In this document: positions 8,863 to 15,578 of the stretch, piece after piece | Numbering within the stretch: position 1 is the stretch's first letter | How the letters are laid out: each line of letters opens with the position of its first letter | Origin: UBA1822 sp963634795 | GTDB taxonomy: Bacteria > Bacillota > Negativicutes > Veillonellales > Dialisteraceae | Assembly: GCA_963634795.1 (NCBI GenBank) | Contig: CAVHDO010000002.1 | Coordinates: forward strand, 1-57,529 | Direction: 5' to 3' | DNA length: 57,529 nucleotides | The notes under the pieces: generated by a model | Database searches by the model: none | Told to the model about the DNA's origin: nothing | What the model saw: the letters and a program-made list of their open reading frames with translations, nothing else | Program-made: the position numbers and the translations under genes

Positions 8863-8891
8863 TTGACATTTCTCGATATACTATTTATAAT
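8863..8891 (+). promoter_or_regulatory. Promoter of the thioredoxin gene
   Basis: TTGACA (8863-8868), 17-bp spacer, TATAAT (8886-8891), a near-consensus vegetative promoter starting 2 nt after the preceding stop codon. Confidence 0.92.
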
Positions 8892-8957
8892 TGAAGCAGA
8901 AACGAAGGAAATAGGAAATTTGTTTCCTTTATCGTTGTGTAGAAGGGAGGAATTGGA

Positions 8958-9272
8958 ATGGAAATCGAGAGAATTACCGGGACGGACGTATTCGAAAGAG
9001 CGATTGCCAAAGGAGCGGCGGTCGTAGCGTTCGGTGCGCCTTGGTGCGGCTATTGCCGCCGCTTGGAACCGGTCATGGTCAAAGCGGCCGCGGAGGAAGA
9101 GACGCTTCCGTTTTACGGAATCAATATCGATGAGGACAAAGAACTTGCGCAGCGTTTCCAAATCGATACGGTACCGACCGTCATTTATTTCCAAGATGGC
9201 GCGCCGAAGGATCAATTTATCGGTTTTGTCAGCTACGGAGATGTCAAAGCGTTTTTGGAAAAGAACAAATGA
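8958..9272 (+). CDS. Thioredoxin-family protein
   Basis: A 104-residue single-domain thioredoxin, a cytoplasmic dithiol reductant. The active site is APWCGYC (Cys30 and Cys33), with Tyr in place of the more usual Pro between the cysteines. That suggests a redox potential different from classic TrxA. The cis-proline loop is DTVPTVIYF. It starts after AGAAGGGAGGAATTGG and is transcribed alone from a strong promoter. No thioredoxin reductase gene is nearby. Confidence 0.92.
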   Translation: MEIERITGTDVFERAIAKGAAVVAFGAPWCGYCRRLEPVMVKAAAEEETLPFYGINIDEDKELAQRFQIDTVPTVIYFQDGAPKDQFIGFVSYGDVKAFLEKNK

Positions 9273-9405
9273 CCGCGTAATTTTGGCAACGACTGATAGT
9301 TGGAAATAAGTAGGAATTTCGAACGAGTTGCAAAATTTGCGAATAAATTAAGTTGCGTTTCTATTTATGTCGGCAGAAAGCGATGAGCGCAATTCCTACT
9401 AAAGC
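9273..9405. other. Structured non-coding stretch between trx and metF
   Basis: No gene is seen. A perfect 10-base inverted repeat, AGTAGGAATT (9309-9318) and AATTCCTACT (9391-9400), encloses about 72 nt that can itself fold (for example AATAAAT near 9342 with ATTTAT near 9363). Together with the large terminator that follows, it looks like a possible small RNA or an extended 3' UTR structure. Confidence 0.5.
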
Positions 9406-9490
9406 AAAAAAAGGAGTCATATGCACCGATTTCTGATAGTTAGATTTGGGTCTAACTTTTTGGGGTCGGTACAGATGACTCCTTTTTTTT
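9406..9490. terminator. Large bidirectional terminator between convergent genes
   Basis: A 15-bp outer stem (A-tract plus GGAGTCAT at 9413-9420 with ATGACTCC at 9475-9482 plus T-tract) encloses ACCGA/TCGGT (9425/9466) and GTTAGA/TCTAAC (9439/9451). The A and T tracts on both sides let it work for the thioredoxin transcript and for metF. The T tract runs into the metF stop codon. Confidence 0.85.
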
Positions 9491-10362
9491 TACGCTAATC
9501 CCGCCTTCGTGACGATTTCTTCCACCGCAGGAATATCATTGATCGGCATGAGATGCGCGCCGGCGGCTCCGAGATCTTTTAGCGTGCGGACGATGTCGGC
9601 GGCGATTTCGATGCCGGCGGGGCGGCCTTCTGTTTCCATGCGGTCTTGGATTTCTTTTGTCACGGAGATGCCCGGGACTTTTTCGTGGAGGTAGAGCGCC
9701 ATTTTGTAGCTCTTGAGCGGGATGACGCCGAAGAGGATGGGGAGGCCGATTTCTTTGGCGCCATTCAGATATTCTTCGATGCGTTTCTTGTCAAAGACGG
9801 GCTGGGTCTGGACGAAGTCGGCGCCGGCGGCCTTTTTGGCTTCGAGGCGGCGGAGTTCTTGGTCGAGGTCGGGCGCGCCGGGGTTTCCTGTGGTTCCGAT
9901 GTAGAAACGGGTGGGAGCGTCGAGTTTGTTTCCTGCCATATCAAAACCATCGTTCAGGCGTTTCGCGATGCGGATGAGGCCCATGGAATCGGTCTCGAAG
10001 ACGGGCTTGGCGTCCGGATTGTCGCCAATTTCGGGCGGATCGCCGGTGAGAGTCAGGATGTTGTGGACGCCGAGCGCCGAGGCACCGAGGAGTTCGGCTT
10101 GGAGACCGATGAGATTCCGGTCGCGGCAGGTGAGGTGGAAAATCGTCTCGAGGTCGTAATCTTGCCGGATGATGTGCGAGAGAGCGATGGGGCTCATGCG
10201 GAGCTTGGCCATCGGGCAATCGGCGATATTCACAGCGTCCGCATAGCCGATGAGGTGAATGGCGTCTTTCTGCGTTTTGAGCGGCGAGGCGCTTTTCGGC
10301 GGGTCGAGCTCGACGGTAATCGTAAATTGTCCTTTTTCGTGTTTGTCGCGAAGGGTATTCAT
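9490..10362 (-). CDS. metF: Methylenetetrahydrofolate reductase
   Basis: A 290-residue flavoenzyme that reduces 5,10-methylene-THF to 5-methyl-THF, the methyl donor used by MetH. Recognisable segments are ITVELDPPKS near the N-terminus (catalytic Glu region), HLTCRDRN, NILTLTGDPP, the FYIGTTGNPG region, DFVQTQPVFD and PILFGVIPLKS. It lies 34 bp downstream of metH on the same strand and is almost certainly co-transcribed. No SAM riboswitch or T-box was recognised in front of the pair. Confidence 0.95.
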   Translation of the reverse strand: MNTLRDKHEKGQFTITVELDPPKSASPLKTQKDAIHLIGYADAVNIADCPMAKLRMSPIALSHIIRQDYDLETIFHLTCRDRNLIGLQAELLGASALGVHNILTLTGDPPEIGDNPDAKPVFETDSMGLIRIAKRLNDGFDMAGNKLDAPTRFYIGTTGNPGAPDLDQELRRLEAKKAAGADFVQTQPVFDKKRIEEYLNGAKEIGLPILFGVIPLKSYKMALYLHEKVPGISVTKEIQDRMETEGRPAGIEIAADIVRTLKDLGAAGAHLMPINDIPAVEEIVTKAGLA

Positions 10363-10396
10363 GGAAACGGTTTCCTTTCTGAAAAATACAGACGAC

Positions 10397-12784
10397 TTAT
10401 GATTTTATATTTCTCATCATGTCTTCGATGAGGCGATTGGCTTCCCGGACGGCGCAGATGGCGTCTTTCGCGTAGGAGTCGGCGCCGATTTTTTCGGCGT
10501 ATTCGGGTGTGACGACGGCGCCGCCGGTCATGATGGGAATGTCGGGATATTTTTCTTTCAAAAGTTTCACGGCGGTTTCCATTTCAGGAAGCGTCGTCGT
10601 CATGAGGGAGCAGAGGCCGATGATGTCCGGTTTCTCCGTCTCCGCGCTGGTTAAAAGCGCCGCGGGATCGACGTCTTTGCCGAGATCCGTCACTTGGTAG
10701 CCGCTGTTTTCCAAGAGGGCGGCGACGATATTTTTGCCGAGGTCGTGAATGTCGCCCTTGACGGTGCAGATGGTGAAATGGCCTTTCGGCGCGGCGGCGA
10801 GGTCGGGAAGAAGCGTCTTGAGCTTCGCGGAGGCGGCTTGCATGGCTTCGGCGGCCATCATGACTTGCGGGAGGAAATAACGTCCCTCTCCGTAACCGTC
10901 GCCGACGGCGGTCATCGCTGCGGTGAGGCCGTCCTTGATGATGGTCTCGGTCGAGAGTCCTTCGTCGACGGCGGTCTGTATCAGGGAGACGGCTTCTTCC
11001 TTTTCGCCGCGCATCACGGTCTCACGGATTTTTTCAATGGTGGAAACGGGCGCCGCGGACGCTGTTTCCTTCGTTTCCGTTGTTTCCGTCGCGGCGGCGA
11101 ATGAAATGAAATTTTTGGCACCTTCGTCGTAGCCCAAGAGGAGGCGGCCGCAGGCGAAGGCTTTTTGGATGTCTTCGTCCAGCGGATTCACGATGGGGGC
11201 GTCCATGCCGCACGCGAAGGCCATGGTGAGGAAGGCGGCGTTGATTTGCGGGCGCGCGGGGAGGCCGAAGGAAACATTGCTCGTGCCCATGACGGTCGCC
11301 ATGCCGAATTCTTCGCGATAACGCTTGAGAGTGAGGAGTGTCTCGCGCGCGGCGGCGGCGTCGGAAGCGGTCGTGAGGACGAGGGGATCGAGCAGCAAAT
11401 CTTCGCGGCGAAGGCCGTGGGAAAAGGCGACGTCCAAAATGCGGCGCATGATCTCGATGCGTTCGTTGGCGGTTTTCGGGAGGCCTTTTTCTGAAATCGG
11501 TAGGCAGAGGACGGCGGCGCCGTATTTTTTTGCGAGCGGGAACACGGCGGCCATGAGTTCGTCTTTCGCGCTGACGGAATTGATCAGGGCGCGGCCGGGG
11601 TAGACTTTAAGCGCGCGCTCGATGACGGCCGGGTCGACGGAATCGATGGAAAGGGGCGTCGGGCAGAGCATGGAGAGCTCGGAGACGACGGTTTCCATCG
11701 CGGCGGCTTGGTCAATGCCGGGCGCGCCCATATTGACGTCGAGCATATCGGCGCCGGCGGATTCCTGGAGAATCGCTTCTTTTTTGACGGAAAGGAAATT
11801 TCCCGCTTGCAGGTCTTCGCGCATTTTCTTGCGGCCTGTGGGATTGATGCGTTCGCCGATTTTGACGGGCGGGTATTCGTTTCCGACAAACACGGTGCGG
11901 GTGCGCGAGGTAAAAGCGGTGAAAGGGGAAACGGGCGCGCAGGGCGTTTCCGGAATTTTTTCCGCGGCCTCTTTGATGGCGCGGATGTGCGCGGGCGTCG
12001 TGCCGCAGCAGCCGCCGGTATAGGTCACGCCGGCTTCGGCGAGGCGCGGGACGTAGGCGGCCATGTCTTCGGGCGTGAGCGGGAAGTGCGTCTCGCCGTT
12101 TTCCAAGACGGGAATGCCGGCATTGGGCTGGATGATGATGGGTTTGTTCGTGACGGCGGCCATTTTTTGCGCGACGAGAAGGAGCTCGGCGGGGCCGGTG
12201 GAGCAATTCGCGCCGATGACGTCCGCGCCCATGGCGTCCAACAGAATGGCGGCGGCCGCAGGATCGGTGCCGGTGATGGTGCGCCCGTCTTCGGCAAAGG
12301 ACATTTGGCAAATGACGGGCAGGCGGCACGCGGCTTTGGCAGCGGTCAGGGCGGCGCGCATTTCCGCAATGTCAATCACGGTCTCGACGATGAGGCAATC
12401 GGCGCCGGCGTCGGCCAAGGCTTTCGCCAGCCGATAGAAACCGGACGCGGCTTCGTCGAAAGAAAGCCCGCCGAGCGGCCGGATGAATTGCCCGGTGGGT
12501 CCGATGTCTCCGGCGACGCGGATGCGGGTCGAGGCGGCGCGCGCATGGGAAACGGCGGCCGCGGCAATCTCTTCGACTTTGTCTTCGAGTCCGTATTCGG
12601 ACAATTTCAGCGGCGTCGAGCCGAAAGTATTCGTCGTAATGAAATCGGCGCCGGCCGCGGCGTATTCGGCATGAATGGCGCGGACAATCTCTGGATGGGA
12701 GAGATTGATCGTATCCGGGCAGGTACCCTGCGGGATGCGGTAGTGTTGGAGCATGGTGCCCATGCCGCCGTCGAAAATGTACAT
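10397..12784 (-). CDS. metH: Cobalamin-dependent methionine synthase lacking the reactivation domain
   Basis: A 795-residue enzyme that transfers methyl from 5-methyl-THF to homocysteine through cobalamin. Domains in order: homocysteine-binding barrel at about 1-285 with zinc ligands Cys194 (GANCSTGP), Cys259 and Cys260 (GGCCGTT); pterin-binding barrel at about 305-560 (GERINPTGRKK, MLDVNMGAPGID); B12 cap helices at about 580-665; Rossmann B12 domain at about 668-795 with D678-x-H680-x-x-G683 (GDIHDLG), His680 being the lower axial ligand. The protein stops where the SAM-binding reactivation domain of E. coli-type MetH would begin. That domain is encoded separately at 13928-14590. The short form is known in several Firmicutes. 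Confidence 0.95.
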   Translation of the reverse strand: MYIFDGGMGTMLQHYRIPQGTCPDTINLSHPEIVRAIHAEYAAAGADFITTNTFGSTPLKLSEYGLEDKVEEIAAAAVSHARAASTRIRVAGDIGPTGQFIRPLGGLSFDEAASGFYRLAKALADAGADCLIVETVIDIAEMRAALTAAKAACRLPVICQMSFAEDGRTITGTDPAAAAILLDAMGADVIGANCSTGPAELLLVAQKMAAVTNKPIIIQPNAGIPVLENGETHFPLTPEDMAAYVPRLAEAGVTYTGGCCGTTPAHIRAIKEAAEKIPETPCAPVSPFTAFTSRTRTVFVGNEYPPVKIGERINPTGRKKMREDLQAGNFLSVKKEAILQESAGADMLDVNMGAPGIDQAAAMETVVSELSMLCPTPLSIDSVDPAVIERALKVYPGRALINSVSAKDELMAAVFPLAKKYGAAVLCLPISEKGLPKTANERIEIMRRILDVAFSHGLRREDLLLDPLVLTTASDAAAARETLLTLKRYREEFGMATVMGTSNVSFGLPARPQINAAFLTMAFACGMDAPIVNPLDEDIQKAFACGRLLLGYDEGAKNFISFAAATETTETKETASAAPVSTIEKIRETVMRGEKEEAVSLIQTAVDEGLSTETIIKDGLTAAMTAVGDGYGEGRYFLPQVMMAAEAMQAASAKLKTLLPDLAAAPKGHFTICTVKGDIHDLGKNIVAALLENSGYQVTDLGKDVDPAALLTSAETEKPDIIGLCSLMTTTLPEMETAVKLLKEKYPDIPIMTGGAVVTPEYAEKIGADSYAKDAICAVREANRLIEDMMRNIKS

Positions 12785-12987
12785 GGAAATGGGTTCCTTT
12801 CTTTTTTATTTTTCTTTTTTTAGCGGTGCTTTTCTGGGTGCACCTTTCGGTGTGGATGGTTCCGCTTCGCGGAATGCGCCTGTCGGCGCCGGCCATTTTC
12901 GGTGAACTTCTTTTTGCATCTTTTGGCGCGGAGGATTTTGCTACGCAAAATGCGGCATACGCCGCGGGCTGTACGATTCTTTTGTAC

Positions 12988-13080
12988 GGAACTCCTTACA
13001 GCTCTTCATTTCCTTTCTTTCCCGGGAAAGAAAGGAAACGAAGCAAAGGAAAGAAACCGCCGCCAGGGCAAAATTCGCCG
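12988..13080 (+). repeat. Dispersed palindromic repeat, family A, copy 1
   Basis: Centred on a perfect 30-bp palindrome (13009-13038, arms TTTCCTTTCTTTCCC and its complement). It is flanked by ACTCCTTACAG on the left and AAGGAAAGAAACCGCCGCCA on the right. Copy 2 at 20188-20273 keeps the same order of blocks with scattered differences. Confidence 0.75.
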
Positions 13081-13447
13081 CCGCTCAGGGGCGCCGCCGC
13101 TTGGCCTTGCCAATGCTTACGTCACCGATACGCGAGACTGTTACATCCTGACGCATTCTTACCACGCAAGGCCACGAGACGCGTCGGCGCCCCTCGGCGC
13201 TCTGCTTTTCAGAAAATAACGGCGCGAGCCTCGGCGAATTTTGCACAGGCGGGCCTCCTTACAGCGAGCGTAGCTGTGTAACAAAAGTGTAAGCGAGAAA
13301 CTTTTCTGCTCACATAGAGGATTGCACAAACATCGCTTCGCTCGTTTGTGAGAGGTGTCGCCTATTGGCGACGATTTTTATAAAAATCGCGCGGAGCATC
13401 GATACTGAAACGCGCCAAAGGCGTATATAATAAAATGCGGCGAAGCC

Positions 13448-13498
13448 GCCACCGGTCAGCCCTCTTCAGGAAGAGGGTGGTCGTTAGGCCGGGTGATG
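13448..13498 (+). repeat. Dispersed hairpin repeat, family B, copy 1
   Basis: GCCACCGGTCAGCC, a CTCTT/AAGAG hairpin, GGTGG, then GGCCGGGTGATGG. A second copy with a different hairpin stem lies 89 bp downstream. Confidence 0.7.
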
Positions 13499-13536
13499 GT
13501 CACTCTATGTGAGAAAAAAGTTTTTCAGCAGAAGTC

Positions 13537-13591
13537 GCCACCGGTCAGCCTTCCTTATTGGAGGAAGGTGGCGCGAAGCGCCGGATGATGG
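13537..13591 (+). repeat. Dispersed hairpin repeat, family B, copy 2
   Basis: GCCACCGGTCAGCC, a CTTCCTT/AGGAAG hairpin, GGTGGCGCGAAGCGCCGGA and GATGGG. The stem bases differ from copy 1 yet still pair, which is compensatory variation. Confidence 0.7.
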
Positions 13592-13792
13592 GACGCCGAA
13601 GGCGCATATAAAAATGTCGCGTAGCGACACCGCTTTCAAGCTCCCAGCTCCCAGCTCGCCGTTCCAAGCTGTCTTGCGTCTGATGAAAAAAGCCAATCGC
13701 GGTCTGACCTCTGACGTCTGACCATCTGACGTCTTAATCTTGTCTGCCGCAAAAAATTAAGCAGCACTTAAGTTAGGCTTTTCATCTCTATT

Positions 13793-13923
13793 AGCAAAAA
13801 CTCTTTCATCACAAACGCCGCAAAGGGGAAGCACAAACCAAGCCTTGCCTCCCCTCTCTGTCAGCAGAAACTTTTTCATCACAAACGCCGCGAAGGAAAA
13901 GCAGAAATCAAGCCGGGCCTCCC
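13793..13923 (+). repeat. Imperfect 61-bp direct repeat (two copies)
   Basis: Copies at 13793-13853 and 13863-13923, offset by 70 bp, share TTTCATCACAAACGCCGC and end in GCCTCCC. Related sequence occurs on the other strand near 20055-20085. Confidence 0.75.
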
Positions 13924-13927
13924 TGTT

Positions 13928-14590
13928 TCATTCTCTAAACGCGCAAGAACGCAGGCTGCAATTTTGACAGGCATTTTTTTCCGGTTTCCCGGCGCAGGGC
14001 GTGAGGCCGATGACGGCGGTGACGGATTTTCTGGGATTGAGCATGAAATGATCCGTCACGCTGAGGCCGATGGTTTCGGTTTTGAGGAGGCGGCAGAAGT
14101 GTTTTTGATCTTCGATGGGCCAGTCACTGTAGCCGGGGCTGAAGCGCCAAGTGGTGTTGGCGCCGCGTTTCTTGGCTTGGGCTTTGAGATAAGTTTCCAA
14201 TTCGTCGGCGAGCTGCTCGGTGAGGGCGGTCGCGGCGGCGTCGAGGAGGAGGCCGCGCACGTAATAATTCTCACGAAAGCAGGCGTCGCTGGTCTCTTCG
14301 ATGTCGTTTCCCACCGTGACGGCGAGAGCGGCGACGGTGAAAGAATGTTTCAGATGATTTCGGATCGCGTTGCCACGCAAGGGGAACGCAGTGGGTCCCT
14401 CGCCCAAGAGTCCCGTCTCCGGATGATAGGGAAACAGCTGCCAGATGCCGCGCGGCGTGGCCAGCGTGCGCGCTTCGGCGGCTGCTTCTCGGATGGCTTT
14501 CTCGGGGAAAGTTTCCTTTCGCGGGATGCCCGCATAGCGCAACATTTCCTTTTCGTCGACGGCAAAGAGTGTGCCATGGTAAAGCGGCAT
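13928..14590 (-). CDS. Stand-alone methionine synthase reactivation (SAM-binding) domain protein
   Basis: A 220-residue protein matching the MetH activation domain, which uses S-adenosylmethionine to remethylate inactive cob(II)alamin. The signature FSPGYSDWPIEDQKHFCRLL, then GLSVTDHFMLNPRKSVTAV, is the SAM-binding core. A C-terminal cluster CQNCSLRSC follows the domain, as in stand-alone versions. It is upstream of and on the same strand as metH and metF, but 1.1 kb of repeats lies between. The start at 14590 (MPLYHGTLFAVDEKE) follows GAAAGGAAAT. The open frame continues upstream without family similarity, so longer starts were rejected. It probably works in trans on the short MetH. Confidence 0.9.
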   Translation of the reverse strand: MPLYHGTLFAVDEKEMLRYAGIPRKETFPEKAIREAAAEARTLATPRGIWQLFPYHPETGLLGEGPTAFPLRGNAIRNHLKHSFTVAALAVTVGNDIEETSDACFRENYYVRGLLLDAAATALTEQLADELETYLKAQAKKRGANTTWRFSPGYSDWPIEDQKHFCRLLKTETIGLSVTDHFMLNPRKSVTAVIGLTPCAGKPEKNACQNCSLRSCAFRE

Positions 14591-14621
14591 GAGATTTCCT
14601 TTCTTTCTAAAAATTTTACAT

Positions 14622-14650
14622 ACTATATCATCTGAAATACGGGCGGTCAA
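14622..14650 (-). promoter_or_regulatory. Promoter of the reactivation-domain gene
   Basis: On the minus strand TTGACC (14650-14645), 17-bp spacer, TATAGT (14627-14622). It is divergent from the YhcH-like gene. Confidence 0.75.
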
Positions 14651-14734
14651 ACAAAACGCGTTGATTTTTTCAATTTCGTCGATTTGTGGTAGAATGGGTT
14701 GCATTGATTCAATCGATTTTGATGGGAGGATACG

Positions 14735-15196
14735 ATGATTTTTGGGAAACTGGACGATTTGGAAACGTATGAGAAACAACTTCCGCGCGCGGTGTATGAG
14801 AGTCTTCTCAAAATGCGCGCTTTTGATTTTGCGGGGAAACCGGACGGGAAATACAAAATCGAGGGCGCGGGGACGATGTCGGTGGAGTCGCCGAGGACGG
14901 AACCTCTCGCGCTTCGGGAATGGGAAGGGCATCGCCGCTTTATCGATGTGGTTCTGCTCCTGTCCGGCGAAGAATGGATCGGCGGCTTGCCGCTCTCGGA
15001 TGCGGGGAAAATCACAGAAGCCTACGAGGAGCGGGATTTGTATTTCTTCGCGGGTCCGGCGGAGGAAACGAGTGTGCATATGCTGCCGGGACGTTTTTGC
15101 ATTTGCTTCCCGGAAGATTTGCATCGCCCGCTCTGCGAAGGAAAAATGGGCCCGGCGCCGATTCGGAAAGCGGTTTTGAAATTGCCGGTGTGGTGA
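14735..15196 (+). CDS. YhcH/YjgK/YiaL-family protein (DUF386)
   Basis: A 153-residue cupin-like protein of the family that includes sugar anomerases such as NanQ and EbgC. Typical segments are the N-terminal LDDLETYEKQLP, then EGHRRFIDVVLLLSGEE and VHMLPGRFCICFPEDLHRP, whose His and Glu residues form the metal site in relatives. No sialic acid or galactoside genes are nearby, so the sugar is unknown. The ATG follows GATGGGAGGATACG. It is a single-gene unit divergent from the MetH reactivation gene. Confidence 0.88.
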   Translation: MIFGKLDDLETYEKQLPRAVYESLLKMRAFDFAGKPDGKYKIEGAGTMSVESPRTEPLALREWEGHRRFIDVVLLLSGEEWIGGLPLSDAGKITEAYEERDLYFFAGPAEETSVHMLPGRFCICFPEDLHRPLCEGKMGPAPIRKAVLKLPVW

Positions 15197-15202
15197 GGAA
15201 AC

Positions 15203-15443
15203 GGCTTGAAAAGGCTTGATTTTTCGGAAGACAACTTTTGGTTTCCTTCTGCGTGATTGGCTTTATATCTGTGGCTTGAGAAGGCTTGATGGGGAGCGCT
15301 TTTCCTTTCGCGGATTTTCTTTTTTTCGGCTTTGGCGGATGGCTTGAAAGGCTTGTGCCGAAAATGACACATTCAAGCCTTTCAAGCCTCTTCAAGCCTC
15401 TTCAAGCCTCTTCAAGCCTCTTCAAGCCTCTTCAAGCCTTTTG
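15203..15443. repeat. GGCTTGA repeat cluster with 10-bp tandem array
   Basis: The gap between the YhcH-like gene and the RND operon holds forward copies of GGCTTGAAAAGGCTTGA (15205, 15276, 15341). It then has seven tandem units of TTCAAGCCTC (15371-15440), the complement of the same motif. The two halves can pair into a long hairpin. The motif recurs near 52992-53075. Confidence 0.8.
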
Positions 15444-15493
15444 ACACCGCGCGCCTCCTCGGCGTAATGACAACAAAATCTATAGATAAATTC

Positions 15494-15537
15494 ATAGTAT
15501 ACTATTGAATTTTTCCGAAAAATTTGATAGTATATAC
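15494..15537 (+). promoter_or_regulatory. RND pump promoter with operator-like palindrome
   Basis: TTGAAT (15505-15510), 17-bp spacer, TAGTAT (15528-15533). The perfect 12-bp palindrome ATAGTATACTAT (15494-15505) touches the -35 box. A second ATAGTATA (15527-15534) covers the -10. This layout suggests a repressor, but no regulator gene is adjacent. Confidence 0.65.
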
Positions 15538-15578
15538 CAATATACAAAAAATAAAAGAAATTTTTGGGAGGGAATCCT

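Larger units (their letters stand above)
12785..13927. repeat. 1.1-kb mosaic of palindromic and direct repeats
   Basis: No gene is supported; reading frames here are short and compositionally odd. The region is packed with small hairpins (TCCGCTTCGCGGA at 12859, GGCGACGA/ATCGCGC around 13370-13393). It holds a perfect 30-base palindrome centred at 13023/13024, two copies of a CCACCGGTCAGCC hairpin unit (13448, 13537) and a duplicated 61-bp block (13793, 13863). CTCACATAGAG (about 13312) and CTCTATGTGAG (13503) are inverted copies. Several pieces recur elsewhere in the window. It separates metH from the reactivation-domain gene. Confidence 0.75.

Noticed and set aside
12826..13281. Open frames of 105-151 codons in the metH upstream gap
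   Set aside because: They run through palindromes and dispersed repeats, have no ribosome binding site and give low-complexity, Arg/Pro-rich peptides.
14591..15124. Longer N-terminus for the MetH reactivation-domain protein
   Set aside because: The extension is antisense to the YhcH-like gene and lacks family similarity; a proper ribosome binding site and promoter support the start at 14590.
15371..15440. Regular short repeats suggesting a CRISPR array
   Set aside because: The units are 10-bp head-to-tail copies with no spacers, no 25-40 bp direct repeat and no cas genes anywhere in the window.
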